64,000 nt of DNA from Pratylenchus scribneri (lineage: Eukaryota; Nematoda; Chromadorea; Rhabditida; Pratylenchidae): the NCBI GenBank assembly GCA_030063045.1, contig JAQSEB010000064.1, positions 62,001-126,000 on the forward strand, written 5' to 3'. The position numbers and the translations under genes were made by a program. The notes beneath the pieces are model-generated. The model made no database searches, was not told the DNA's origin, and was given only the letters and a program-made list of their open reading frames with translations. Positions 10,185 to 22,500 of the stretch are shown one piece after another (within the stretch, counting starts at the first letter, position 1; the number at the start of each line of letters is the position of its first letter).

Positions 10185-13102
10185 ATGGCTTCAACTTCAA
10201 CAAATTTTATACAACAAATGTCGACAAATTTGACCGATCAACAAAGAGAAAGATGGATGAAAAGCAGAGAAGAAGCATTACGGAAAAAAGCAGAAGCGGA
10301 GCAACGCAAAAGGGAACAAATGCAATCGCAACAAATCATTCGAAATGGTCTGAATTTCTAATCTTAAATAATTTATGCAAATTTTTATTCAGAGCCGGCG
10401 ACATCAAAACAATCAAACGGCATGGCATTTATTGCCCAACATCAATACAAAAAACCACCACAGCCAATTCCAATCCAACGGAAAGAGCAGCAGCCAACAA
10501 AGGTTTATTATTTTGATTTAATTCTTTTAAATAATATTATTTTGCATAGCCCAATGTTCATGTTCCACCGGCAGTACAAAAAATTCCGGAACAAAAACCA
10601 CCGATGCCAATTTCATGCAGCAGTTCAAATCCATCACTTCAATTTTGCTTCAATTTATTTTTGGACGAAAATGGCGAACGATTTAAAGTTGGTATTTATT
10701 TTAAAATGCATTAAAATTCAAATAAAATTCAGCTCACCTACAATCCATATCGGGATTTTATCAATAACAAAATCAAAGAAGTTCCATCGAGGACATATGA
10801 CAATGCTGATCGTTCTTGGTCATTTGCATTGAAAGATTATGAATTATTGAAGCGGAAGATTAACGAATTACGAATCCACAAAATTGGAATAAAAATTGAA
10901 GAAATTCCGCTGGAAGTTCGAAAGGTTAAAAACATTATTCAAAAATAAATTTCATTCAATTATTCAGAATTTGTTTGTCGATAAAATTTCACCATTAAAC
11001 AATTTGGAGAGTAAATCAAAATCGGATGAAGTGATTTTGAGTATGGTGGATGATCGAATTCGGGACATTCTCTTCCCATTCCAGCGAAGGGGCGTTTGGT
11101 ATTTTTTACTTAAATTTATTAACAATGAAAATTCAGTTTTGGAATTAGACGTGAGGGAAGATTGTTGATTGCCGATGAAATGGGTTTAGGCAAAACCGTC
11201 CAAGCAATTGCGATTGCCAGCGCATATAGGTATAAAACATTGAATTATTTAATTTAATTTATTTTTGTAAGAATTGCATGGCCTTTACTCATTGTCTGTC
11301 CTTCCTCTGTCAAATATATGTGGCAACGACAAATTTATCATTTTTTGTCGGACACCCGTCCATTTGTTATTGAAAGGAAAGCGGATGATCTGCCCAAATC
11401 GAGGACGACCGATTTAGTCATTGTTTGTGTGGAATATTTTTAATTTAAATATTTAATTATTTTAAATTAGATTATGAGCTATGATTTGATGTCCAGTCGA
11501 CTCGCTGAACTAATTAGGCAGGATTTTCATGTGGTAATATTCGATGAATGCCATTTGCTGAAAGAATCCAAAACAAATCGAACAAAGGCGGCCACTCAAT
11601 TGGCGGTTTGAATTTTTATAAATTTTAATTTATTAATATTGAAATATTTTTAGAAGCAAGCGACTCGTGTCCTTTTACTCAGCGGAACGCCGGCATTGTC
11701 TCGACCCGCCGAATTGTTCACTCAAATTCGAATGATCGATCCAAAAATATTTCCAAATTACAAAAATTATGCCATTCGATATTGTGACGGCCAAGTGGGT
11801 CGATTCGGTTTTGAGGCAAAAGGACAAACAAATGCAACCGAATTGAAGGCCATTATGAACAAAATAATGATTAGGTTGAAGAATAATGTTTTAAATTAAA
11901 TACTTATTTTTTAGACGTTTAAAAAAGGATGTTTTGGAAGATTTGCCGGCCAAAAGGCGGGAAGTTGTTTATTTAACCGGCGAAGTGATTAATAATAAAA
12001 TAAAAGAATTGAAAAAGGCCAAGGATGAATTACAAAGAAATGATCGTTTTTCAAATGTAAGAGGAATAATTTTATTCATTTATTCATCAATTTTAATAGG
12101 ATAAATATGCCAAAACGCAATCATTCATGGAATATTATATTTTGACGGGTCAAGCAAAAATGGATTCAATTGCGAGGCACATTATTGATACCGTAATTTT
12201 AGTACTTACTAATTAAATTAATATTAATTACTAGTATTTCTATACGGATGCACCGGAAAAGAAAATTCTAGTCTTTGCCCATCATTTGACAGTTTTGGAT
12301 CATATTGGACTGAAATTGGCATCGGAAGTAATCCAAAAAATATCATTCAAAAATTAATTAATTTTAGGGAATTGGATTCATTCGAATTGATGGGGCCACA
12401 AATGCAAAAGACCGGCAAGCCTATTGTGAACAATTCCAGACCGACCCAAAAAAGAAGGTTGCCCTTTTGAGTATCACAGCGGCCGGCACCGGAATTACAT
12501 TGACCTCCGCCTCAATTGTCATTTTCGCTGAACTTTATTGGAATCCTTCGGTTTTTATAATTAATTTTGACATTTTTAATGGATTATATTTGAAGTTATT
12601 GATTCAAGCAGAGGATAGGGCCCATCGAGTTGGTCAAAGAGACTCCGTACAAGTTCAATATATGCTGGCAAAGTGAGTAAAAACAATAATTCAAATTTAT
12701 TATTAATTTAAATTAATAAAGGAACACGGCTGATCAGGTCATTTGGCAAATGATTTCGTCAAAGTTACAAATTCTTGGCAATGTCAATTTGGCCAATGAA
12801 AGGTTAAAATTTAAATAATTTAATTAATAATTATTTAAATTTGAAGCTATGGTGATGCCAAAAAGAGCAGTAAATTATGCATTGATCCGAATGAACAACA
12901 TTTGCTCACCGATTTTTATTCCCTTCTCAATCAAATGGACGAAGAACGCGGGGATGGAGGAGGAGGACAGCAGGAAAATATTCAACAATTAAAAATGGAA
13001 AATTTTGTGATTGACGAAAATGAGGATGAACAAAATTATGAGCCGGAATTTAAAAAGGCAAAAAGTTCATCGGCCGAATTGGACGAATCCGAATTTGGAT
13101 GA
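10185..13102 (+). CDS. SMARCAL1: SMARCAL1-type annealing helicase (SNF2 family)
   Basis: A many-exon gene for an ATP-driven DNA annealing helicase that remodels stalled replication forks. The N-terminus carries [20 protein letters not shown] (residues 14-33), resembling the SMARCAL1 RPA-binding helix. A single HARP-like region follows ([29 protein letters not shown]), where vertebrate SMARCAL1 has two. The SNF2 motor shows motif I DEMGLGKT, motif [15 protein letters not shown], then the helicase C lobe with [13 protein letters not shown] and motif [13 protein letters not shown]. The C-terminus is acidic and Gly-rich (near 12940-13100). An intron interrupts the C lobe just before the QAEDRAHR motif. 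ZRANB3 is the main alternative, but the RPA-type N-terminus and HARP region favour SMARCAL1. The start follows TNFAIP8 by about 270 bases on the same strand. Confidence 0.9.
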
Positions 13103-13348
13103 TTAGAAATTTATTGGAAATATTTAAATTGTTCTTTCAAAATTCGATCTCCCGCTTATGGACACTTTCATTTACATTCAATTGATGATTACTGCTTTAT
13201 TGCAATTTATAAATTATTCCATTTTTATTTATTTATTCTCGTCTCATTTTATATTATGAATAAATGTTAAATAAAAATAAATGTGAAATTCAATTTGTTC
13301 AATTCAAAGTTGATATTTTAATTAATTATTTTAAAATAATATTTGCAT

Positions 13349-14389
13349 ATGAATCTTAAAGGTTCCCATTCAATGTCGGAATCAACGAAAGATAATAATA
13401 AGGTAAAATCAATCTGTCAAAGGCAATTAAATTTTGTGCTTTTTCCTCAGCATAAATCACATAAACATGGACTTGGACTTGGACTTCAACGCAGCTTGGA
13501 TGAACGGAATCGAGACCGAAGGTTTAAATATAATATTTTCTTCAGTAAAAATCAGTTTTTAGTGACAAAAGAGAAGGAAAAAGTTCCTCAAATTCAAATC
13601 GCCAGCGGCGGGATGAAGACCAAACAAAACATGGATCGGAATTGAAAAGGACGAATGAAAAACGTGAATGGAAAATGGATGAAATTGAACGGCGGGAATG
13701 TGACAAAAAACGGCGAATTCAAAGGGAAGAGGTGGAGGAAAAGGACAAACGACGAGAAGAGTATTAATAAATATAAACATTGAAATTGGAAATAATTTAA
13801 TTCAATTTTTAGAGGCAATAAAATGGAACAAAAACCATGTTGGGAGAATAAAAGAGTGCAAAAACATGCGGAAATGATCCAAGAAAGAAAATTACTTTGG
13901 AAGGGAAAGAATAATGAAAAAGAGGAGGAAATTGGCAATAATCAAGGGACAAGTCAAATGGAAATTGGAGCGAATAATGAGAAGAAATTGGAAAATAAAT
14001 GGACATCGATGATTGCGGCAACGGCCAAAGATACACAACAAATGGACAAATTCCAACGATGTAAGTCAAAAATGGGCGGATTAATTAAATGATTTAAAAA
14101 TGAATTCATTTTTAATTTTAGTGATGGGTTTGAAGAAGAAAACAGCACCATCACAAGAAGAAGCGAAACCAGCCGAAGATGGTGAAGGAAACAAAGGAGG
14201 AAATGAACCATTGGCATTGAATAAAGATGAATTGGAAAGGGAACGAAATCGACAATTGGAAATGCAACGAGAATTGGACAAACAATTCGGTTTAATGCTG
14301 ATTTATTCAATTTTAATTGATTGGTTTATTAAGAAATGGCCAGACACACTCATCATTCGGCCAGAGGAAGAGGATTGGGCTCATTTTGA
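13349..14389 (+). CDS. RSRC2/SMAP-domain nuclear protein
   Basis: Six exons give a highly charged Arg/Lys/Glu-rich protein of about 245 residues, mostly predicted coiled or disordered. The identifying part is C-terminal: WTSMIAATAKDTQQMDKFQR-LMG, completed across an intron at 14060-14121 so that the motif reads KFQRLMG followed by LKKKT. After another intron the protein ends with QFEMARHTH, then RGRGLGSF and a TGA at 14387-14389. KFxRLMG plus the terminal Arg-Gly-Leu-Gly block is the small-acidic-protein (SMAP) domain found in C11orf58, KNOP1 and RSRC2. The Arg/Lys-rich front end favours an RSRC2-like nuclear protein, possibly linked to RNA processing (inferred). Longer unspliced readings past 14300 are intronic. 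Confidence 0.72.
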
Positions 14390-14575
14390 ATGGATGAATG
14401 AATGGAAAGACAATCAACAATTATTCCAAACCAAAAACATTTTATTTCATTTAATTCATTAAAGAATAAATCAAATTATAATTGATTAATTAAATATTAA
14501 TTTAAATGTTGAATTGCTTTCATTTCTTCTATTTTTGTAAATTAATTTAAAAACCAATTAAATTTTCAAAATAGA

Positions 14576-16697
14576 ATGTTGCTCAAACAACGTTATTCGG
14601 TAAATTTAAAACATTTTTTAAATTAATATTCAATTCAAAAATTAGTGTGCCCAACCCAAAAACCATCCAGAACAATTGGATCAATGTGCTAAATTGGCGA
14701 CCGAAATTGAGTGGGCCAGGACGGACCGAATTGTTATTTTCTTTTTGCTCACTTTATTCCTCCTCATCCAATCATGTTTGTCCGTTGCCGAATATTCCGG
14801 TTTATTTTTGTAAATTTATTAATTATTCATCATTCCTTTTAGGGTATCAAAAGCCGCCAATGTTTGGTGATTTTGAGGCGCAAAGGCATTGGATGGAATT
14901 GACCGTCAATTTTCCCACATTTCAATGGTTTTGAAAACAAATTCAATTGGAATTTGCATTTTTAAATTTTATAAAGTTTCCAGGTACACACATGAATTGG
15001 AATATTGGGGATTGGATTGTAGGTTTTAATTAAAACTAAATTAATTAATTAAATTTTATTTAATATTAGACCCACCATTGACCGCCTATCATTCTTGGAT
15101 ATTTGGAAAAATGTAATGTTTTTTTAATCCATCCAATAAATTAATTTAAATTTAAAGTTCGCAACAAATCAATGCCAGTTGGGTGGAATTGTACAAATCG
15201 AGGGGCCTCGAATCACCCGCCCATAAATTATTCATGCGTTTGAGTGTGACAGCCACAATGATGGCATTTTATGCACCGGCAATTATTTTACTATTTTTGA
15301 ATGGAAGGAAAAGGGATCAACCGAATTTTGAGGTTATTCTAAAATTAATTTTACTGATTAATAAATTAATTTAGTTTTACACAACATTGGCCCAATCCCT
15401 TCTCTTCCCTGGCCTACTTTTCATTGATTGTGCCCATTTCCAATACAATCATTGTTCGCTTGGCTTTTTCCTTTGGGCAATTTTTGCATTTGACCAGCAA
15501 AAATTTGCACTTGGTTCTGCCTTATTTGTTTGCGCATTAAATCATAAACAAATGGAGGTTTAATTTATTGTAATTATTTTTGGAAATGTATTCCATCCTT
15601 TTCAGCTTTATCATTCTTTGCCAATTTTTGTATTTTTATTTGCTCGTTCCATCCAAAAATGCCCCACCTTTTGGCAAACCATTTTAAAGAGGTTTCACAT
15701 ATTTTTAGTATTTTTAATATTTTAATCATAATTTTTAGCTTATTAAATTTGTCCAAATTGGCTTTCACTGTTTTGGCCACATTTTTCATCATTTGGCTTC
15801 CATTCCTTGTGCCGGATCCGTCCGCTTCAATTCAAATCATTCGACGACTTTTCCCCGTCAATCGAGGCCTTTTTGAGGATAAAGTTGCCAATTTTTGGTG
15901 CACTGCTTCAATTTTGGTTAAATTCAAACAAATTTACGAAACGGCCACCCTTCTCAAAGCCAGGTAAAAACAAATCAATTTTAAATAAATTATTTAATTT
16001 TTTAGTGCCCTCCTTGTGCTTCTTTCCTCAATTCCATCACTTTTTTGCTTATTTTTGCGTCCAAATCAACTCAATTTCCGGTGTTCGCTGTTCATTTGTG
16101 CCCTCAGTTTTTTCCTCTTCTCATTTCAAGTTCATGAAAAATCAATTCTTTTGGTCGCAATGTAAAATAATTAAATTTTAATACAATTTTTAATATTTAA
16201 ATTTTAGCCCAGCTCTTTTATTGTTGAATCAACAAAAATTGAGGGTGCCAACTTCCCTCTTCCTCTCAATTTCATGCTTCAGCCTTTTCCCACTTTGTCT
16301 GAAGGATAATGTGCCCGAAATGTTGCCAATGTTCACATTTTATAATTTATTCAATATTTGGATTGGCCAACAAAATCAACCGCAGGAAAATGATTCCAAA
16401 ATGGAAGGCAGGGAAATTAAGGTTAACAAATTCACAATCAATTCCAAAAATATTTTTATTTTTTAGTACTTTCATTGGCTTGAATTAATTTTATCAATTT
16501 TTGCCAATGCAATTTGCCTTATTCAACTTTTCTTCAACCCGCCAACTCGATATCCACATTTATTCCCATTGCTCAATGCAATATTCAGCTTTATTTGCTT
16601 TTTTACCTTTTATTTTTGGCTTAACTTCGAAATGTTCAAAGCAAATTGGAATGTTTGGAAGCAACAAAAACAAATGAGATGGAAGAAGAATAAATAA
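14576..16697 (+). CDS. ALG6: ALG6 alpha-1,3-glucosyltransferase of N-glycan precursor assembly
   Basis: A multi-exon ER membrane protein that adds the first glucose to the dolichol-linked Man9GlcNAc2 precursor, using dolichyl-phosphate glucose. Signature blocks in order: [14 protein letters not shown] (luminal, containing the conserved acidic residues), [73 protein letters not shown] and [18 protein letters not shown], with about ten hydrophobic segments between them. All are close to human ALG6 and distinct from ALG8. The first exon is tiny (MLLKQRYS), begins directly after a TTTTCAAAATAG that could serve as a trans-splice acceptor, and leads into a polar helix not seen in human ALG6. The start is therefore the least certain part. 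It lies about 190 bases after the RSRC2-like gene. Confidence 0.93.
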
Positions 16698-16876
16698 TTT
16701 TGAAAAGCTTATTTACTTCTTTATATCATAATGTGATGTCAAATGTTTTAAATAAATTATTCCACATTTCTGTAAAATAAATACTTCCTTAATCCTTATT
16801 AATTAATTTTGTTCCGAACAATCCTTAATAAGAAATAGCCGACCAAATTTGGGAATAAGAATGCTCCCTGGTCTAT

Positions 16877-16979
16877 CATAAACCGGGTGGATTTGCTCTT
16901 CTCAAACAACAGTTTTGTTGAACGACTCATTCAGCGAGCATTTAATGGCAATGGGAGCAGAAAATCATGGGAGGGTGGA
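16877..16979 (+). pseudogene. Duplicated fragment of the last exon of the 31.4-34.0 kb gene
   Basis: About 100 bases nearly identical to 33907-34008, the region coding the end of the unknown gene there (HKPGGFA, then VERLIQRAFNGNG). Here the copy has extra bases near 16910 (CAACAGTTTTG against CAACAATTTG), which shifts the frame, and there are no upstream exons next to it. I read it as a truncated, non-functional copy left by a segmental duplication. It lies immediately upstream of the 1.1 kb inverted-repeat element. Confidence 0.75.
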
Positions 16980-16985
16980 AATTAA

Positions 16986-18104
16986 GGCCATGTACATACT
17001 TTTTGTGACAGAGTCACATGTGAGCCTCACAAAGTGAGTGGTGGCCCAATCACACTTTGGTGAGGCGTTCGCGTATATACTTGGTGAGGCCACACCCCTT
17101 TCCGGCAGAGTGTGAGCGAGTCAAAATTGTGACTCTGTCACCAAAAAATGCGTACATACTTTTTTGGTGAGGGGAAGAAAAAATGTGTGAGCCGTTCTGC
17201 ACTTGTCACCACTCATGTATCAAGACAACCATGGTACCAAATGGCCCCATTGTTTTTCCAATATTGTTAAGCATATTTTAAAATATTTTTAGAAATTTTT
17301 TTCAGAATTTTTTATCCATCCGGTTTCGAGAAAAATGCAATTGAAAATAATTAAAATGAACGCCTCACCACCCATGTTTTGATGGAAAACACCGGCCAAT
17401 CCCAATGATGTGATAGTGAAAAATGATCAGAAAAAAATGGGGAATATTTTAAAAATAAAAGGAGAAATTTTCGTCAAACTGCTTCTTGTTCCTGCCAAGG
17501 TTTTGAACCAAAATTTAAACCGGTTTCCTGTGAACCTCTAACGCCATGTTCTATACATCATTGGATAGGGCTCGTCGAGTAGAATAATAATATAAAAAAA
17601 TTTTGTAAATCGGTCGTCAAATAAAAAAGTTATGGCCTCCAGAATGTCAGGAATATGCAAATTTCCAGAGCCGCTAACTCGCCATGTAGTTGACCAAATT
17701 CGATGTTGCATAGCTTGTTGGAAAGAGGAGAAAAAGGGCTACAAAATATGTGAAAAGCAATTTCCTATATTCATCTTGTCCATTTTTATAACTCATTTTA
17801 TATCCAAATCCGCTTATCATATATCCATGTTTTCAAATTTCAAAATTGATTTCATTTTTGGATTCTCCGTAGTCGATTTACTTTATATGGAATTAATTTG
17901 AACGAGATTTGGCCACGAATTTGATGAGAAAAACCGGTTTAAAAAATTGGAGAGGCATTCGCAACGACTCACCATGTGAGCCTCACAACTCACAAAAAAG
18001 GGGGAAACAGTATATACACCAACCACTCACCACTTGTGAGGCAAGAAATAGAGAAAGAAAATAGCGTGGTGAGGTGATAGCTGTCACCAAGTATGTACAG
18101 GGCC
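16986..18104. mobile_element. Non-autonomous DNA transposon with terminal inverted repeats (about 1.1 kb)
   Basis: The ends are inverted copies: the left end reads GGCCATGTACATACTTTTTG and the reverse complement of the right end reads GGCCCTGTACATACTTGGTG, both continuing GACAG. The flanks are TTA on each side, fitting a 3-bp target duplication of the PIF/Harbinger type, although a 4-bp site cannot be excluded. Subterminal GTGAGGC and GTGAGCCTCAC motifs are repeated many times at both ends. A frame at 17632-17901 has no domain and is not supported as a transposase. The element lies inside the duplicated 3' flank shared with the 34 kb region. Confidence 0.75.
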
Positions 18105-18295
18105 TTACAAATAAGCCATTTTCAAAACAATAATTTTATTCACATATTAATCGAAAAAAATGAATATACAAACAATGATGAATGTGGATTAGAGTGGGCG
18201 AAAAATGAACAAATGAATTGGTACAAAATGTGTGTGATATATCATCATTCAATTGTTGGTTTGAGACATCGGCACGGCACAATCTTTTGGCAGGT

Positions 18296-18903
18296 TCAAT
18301 CTGTTTGAATGTCGTCCTCATCATTTTCATTAGCCGTTGAAGTTGAGAGCATATCTGAAATTGGATGAATGAATGTTTTTGTTTAAGAAAAATGAAAATT
18401 GACCTGATGGTGGCGGCATCCATCGACTCCTGTCCGTTTTCTGGTCATCAGCAGACTGAAAATGGGAAATTGTATTTAGAAGATTAAATTCGATTCCAAA
18501 TTGACTTACATCCGAATCCTCGTCACCTTCACTTGAGTTGTCAGCCTCTTCACCCGAATCCTCCTCACTCGAATTGCCAGAATCGTCGTCGCTGCTGCTG
18601 ATACTTGATGACTTCTGACTGCAATCATGGGCCGTGAATAGTTGATGCTCCAATTCGTCCGCGCCTTGGTCCATAATCGTAACGACCTAAAATTGATGAA
18701 AAGTAGATTTTTGGTTATAAATTTGGATTAGAACTCACGTGTATTGGATATGGTGGTGGTGGAGGGCCGTATTCTTGTGGCAATGTAGCAAGGCAAGTAG
18801 TTAGGCGTTCAACTGCTCCCGTGAGACGATCAAGACGTTCGGCAAGAATTCCAACTGCAGCAGACAAGGCCCCATCGATTTGAGTGTTGTTGTTTTGGTT
18901 CAT
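18296..18903 (-). CDS. Small acidic protein with coiled-coil N-terminus, unknown
   Basis: Not recognised. Four exons encode about 160 residues. The N-terminus (ALSAAVGILAERLDRLTG, then AVERLTTCLATL) has heptad-like Leu/Val spacing suggesting a short amphipathic helix. A proline run (GPPPPPYP) follows, then a Ser/Asp/Glu-rich stretch (about residues 85-120) and an acidic end finishing IQTD. There is no signal peptide. A TATA box (TTTTATA, 18977-18983 on the minus strand) and two ATCGAT motifs (19005-19010 and 19034-19039) precede it. The splice sites agree in phase: a GTGAGT donor after PIHV and a GTAAGT donor after DEDSD. The acidic Ser-rich composition suggests a nuclear or chaperone-like protein, but this is only a guess. 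Confidence 0.6.
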
Positions 18904-19070
18904 TGTGTGAAGATGTGGTGATTGGGAAGGGCGGAAATGAGTTAAGTGCTTTGGATTTTGGTAGAAAATAAATTGCTTTTATACTTATATTTTTAGCGTC
19001 GATTATCGATTGATTTACCAAACAGTAATCCGCATCGATTGATTTACCAAACTAATGTAAAGTACTGTTT
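18904..19070 (-). promoter_or_regulatory. TATA promoter with ATCGAT and ACTGT motifs
   Basis: TTTTATA at 18977-18983 is a TATA box for the minus-strand gene ending at 18903. Upstream, GATTATCGATTGATTTACC (from 19001) is partly repeated as GCATCGATTGATTTACC (from 19032), with ACAGTA and ACTGTT close by. A near copy of the first stretch occurs at 34098-34120. Confidence 0.6.
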
Positions 19071-19211
19071 TTCGGTTGGTTTCTAATTTGCTTATCTAAA
19101 TTTTCAATGGTGATAATGGTTTTTCATTTGGGGCCAAGGAATATGCAAATTTGCGAATATTGATTTGTTTTGCTATGAGTAATTTAGCAGAGTTAATTGT
19201 TGTCTTCTTTA

Positions 19212-19290
19212 TGAACCATGTAGCGCAGTCGGTAAAGTTATTGTTTTTCGGAAATACCTTGAAAGTTCGATTCCCAGCGAGGGAAGGTCA
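19212..19290 (+). repeat. Degenerate tRNA-like sequence (tRNA pseudogene or SINE head)
   Basis: TAGCGCAGTCGG at about 19221 resembles a polymerase III A box, and AGTTCGATTCC at about 19264 resembles a B box, at tRNA-like spacing. The D stem and acceptor stem do not pair well, so a functional tRNA is unlikely. It lies in the gap between two minus-strand genes. Confidence 0.45.
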
Positions 19291-19547
19291 TTTTTTCCAG
19301 CTTTAATTTTACTTTATATTTTTCAAAAATTAATTTTCTGAGCCCAGAAGGGCCGAATATGGCATAACAGTCAGACTTCCTTAGCTCAAGATGAAATAAA
19401 TTGTAGAATAAATTTATCGAAAATAAATTTGTATTATTAAATATTAAGTGACGAGAGAAATATGGCCAATTTAACAAATAAATAAATGGGGGAATAATAT
19501 CACAAATAAAAAGGAAATGTTGGGTGTAATATTCCAATTAAATCAAA

Positions 19548-22500
19548 TTAATCCGTTCTATTCCCATTCGTGGATGCTTTTAATCGTTCTATTCTTTTGA
19601 TGAACATCGGTTTTCTTCGTAATTTTTTATAAATTATTTTGACCAATCCTCGAAGCCGTTCCGACAATTCTTCGATTTCTTCGCCGTATTGGCCAACCAA
19701 TTCCAGTAATTCCATTCCCAAATTGCACATTTTTTCTAAACAAATTAATTAAAAAAGTAAATTTAATAATTTTACCGGAATATTTTTCTGCAATAAAATC
19801 CGTTTCAATTCCTTCAACAATTAATTCTGTCATTTTTGTACAAATTTCCCTCAATTTTTCGGTATTCCCACTGGGATTCCTCGCCAATTTTCCGTCTTCA
19901 TTTCCTCCATTCATTGTGGCCTTTATTAATTCCTCAGCCGGCATTTCGCCGTCCACAAAATTATTTTGGATTTTTGGAATTTCTTCAAATCCTCCTTTGT
20001 TGGATTGAATTGCAAAAATGAACTGAAGGCAATGAATGAGCAGATTTAGCCGATCATTTTGTTGAATAATTGATTGAGGAGGTAATTGAAAACTAAAATT
20101 ACATTACAATTTAATTTTTATTAATTAAAATATAAAAACCAAATAATTTTTTGGAGAAATCGTTGAAAATATTTCATCGGTTGTTCAAATCCACCATATT
20201 CTCCTTGGATGGAACAAATTGATGATAAAATTGCAAGGAAATATTTGCCAATTTGCACTAATTTTTGACTAAAATCATTCATTGCCGTTGAAGGCAATTC
20301 ATCAAATTCATCGGTGGCAAATTCAATGAATGAATCGACCTAAATAAAAAATAATTAATTTTATTTAAAAATTAGCCAAAAATACATGTAAAAATGCGAA
20401 TGCGGCCAATGCAATTTGGGCAGATTGAATGGACAATTCAATTCGATCGAATGGATTTGACAGCGAAGGAATGCTAAAATAATTAATATTTAAATATTAA
20501 ATTATTATTGATTTAAACCTAATGAATAAATTGGCCAAACATCCTTGAAGGAATGCGGCCCTCGAAGTGGAATACCGAATTGTCCGGACAATGTGAAGAG
20601 TGAATGATTGGACCCTCCGAATTGCATATTTTTGGAGTAAATCCCAATTGGATAATTCGGCACGGCAGGCGACCAAAAATGCCAAACATTGGTCCGGGTC
20701 AGTGCGCAAATCCACTCGATCCAGTGCAAAAATGATCAATTGGATTGCTTCGGAAATTTTGGCGGAAGGTGCGCTCAATTCAATGGAATTATGGAGAAAT
20801 TGGCAAATTGAGAGAATCTGCAAAATATGGAATTATAATTGGAATATTAAGAATGGCGAAATGGTTTAATTACAGCGGTTCAATGGTATGTGCTAGACCT
20901 TCAAATCATATACCTAATCCAGATTGATCTCGTCGAGATGGCATCATTTGTTAATTTTAATGATTTTTGGGTAAACCAAAACAAAGTCAAGTAGCTTAGC
21001 TGGTTAAACTGCCCGGTTTATCCTCCCTTGGGTCGACGGTTCGATATCCGATGACGGCGAATGATTTTTTATTTTGAACTGGCTTAGATTTATCAATTTT
21101 AAATTAGTTTTGAACCAAAAATTATAAAATGATTTAAACGCTTTAACACCTAAACCTATTTAAACCGTGACACATATACCATTTAATACGTCTCGACGAG
21201 CTCTATCAATCGGGTATAATAATAAGGTTTGGGAGCGTAGGATAAACCATTAAACCGTTTTTTGCCAAATTAAATAGTATCCAATATTAAAAAAATAAAC
21301 CTGATAGGCAATATTCACATCGGTGAATGCACCGAATTGATGTTTTTGGCAAATTGATTCCAAAATGTGTTGGGCGGCTTGAACACGAATTTGGCAAGGG
21401 GCGGAACGAAAATTGTCGAAGAATTTGGCGAATATTTCCATTGAAAGGATGGAATGAATTTCACGCGATTTTTGGAATATTTTTGTGAGAATTGAAAGTA
21501 ATTGGCCAATGTGATGTTCACACTTTAATTAAATAAATTAATTAAATATAATTAATTAAAATTACATTTGAATGTTGCTGTAATTTTCGTTGAATATTTT
21601 CCATCATAATTTGCACTTCATTCACCGTAAAATGTTGGAACACGAATTGGCACCAATATTCGCAACATGCCAAATATTCTTTCAATGAGCCCAATCGAAG
21701 AATGCATTTCCAGGAGGATCGCAAAATTGGTTTCAATGATTGGCGGGGAATTTCCGCCTCCAACAAATTTCGGCCCAATGCGCAAAGTTCTTCGCCGGTG
21801 ACCAATTCCGACGAGGAAGTTACCTTCAAAATTGGAATAAATTAATTTAATTTTGGGTAAATTAAACAAACAATTCGGCAGGCCTCCAATGAATGTTCGC
21901 CCAAATACAGTCGAGGAAGGGAATTTAGCATTGGCACCAAAACTATGGGTCTTTTGTCCATCCTTCGGCAATATTCCCACAATGGATGCAAATCTTCATA
22001 ATTCACCGCCCCAAATGAAACACATTGAATTATCCATTCCATCGCCGGCCAAAGGAATGAAATCTTTAAAAATTAATTAATTTTAAAATATTTTTAATTT
22101 TAACCGGTTGTTGGGTGAATGTTTGAAGCCAATCATTCAAACATTTCCAGTGGGGCGCCCGGTCCGTGGGTTGGACCCTCATTCCAACTTTGCATAAATA
22201 TGACCGCAAATAGGAGGAAATCAGCGGATGTTGGATTTGTTGGGCCCCTCGACACAATTCCAACAAATTTTCTTGGCCAGAACCGGGCCAAGGGTCCATG
22301 AATCGTTGACATGGCAAAATGGCGGCCAACACTAAAATAATTGGAATTATTTTTGGGTTTAAAATGAAATTTAAACTGTAAATTCGTGGTCCAATCTGTT
22401 GAACGGTTTGATTGATTTTGCCAAACCAATTCCGGGCCTTCAACCTTGTTTCACCCAAAATATCATTTATTGTCCATTGAGTGGGTAAATGGCCCAATTT

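Noticed and set aside
13559..14069. Hydrophobic minus-strand frames opposite the RSRC2-like gene
   Set aside because: They are antisense shadows of a Lys/Glu-rich coding strand, which always read as Phe/Leu/Ser-rich.
14300..14462. Long C-terminal extension of the RSRC2-like protein (unspliced reading)
   Set aside because: A GTTTAA donor at about 14290 and TTATTAAG acceptor give the conserved SMAP ending instead, so the extension is intron read-through.
17632..17901. Possible transposase or gene inside the 17 kb element
   Set aside because: 89 codons with no DDE or other domain motif and no start context; most likely chance.
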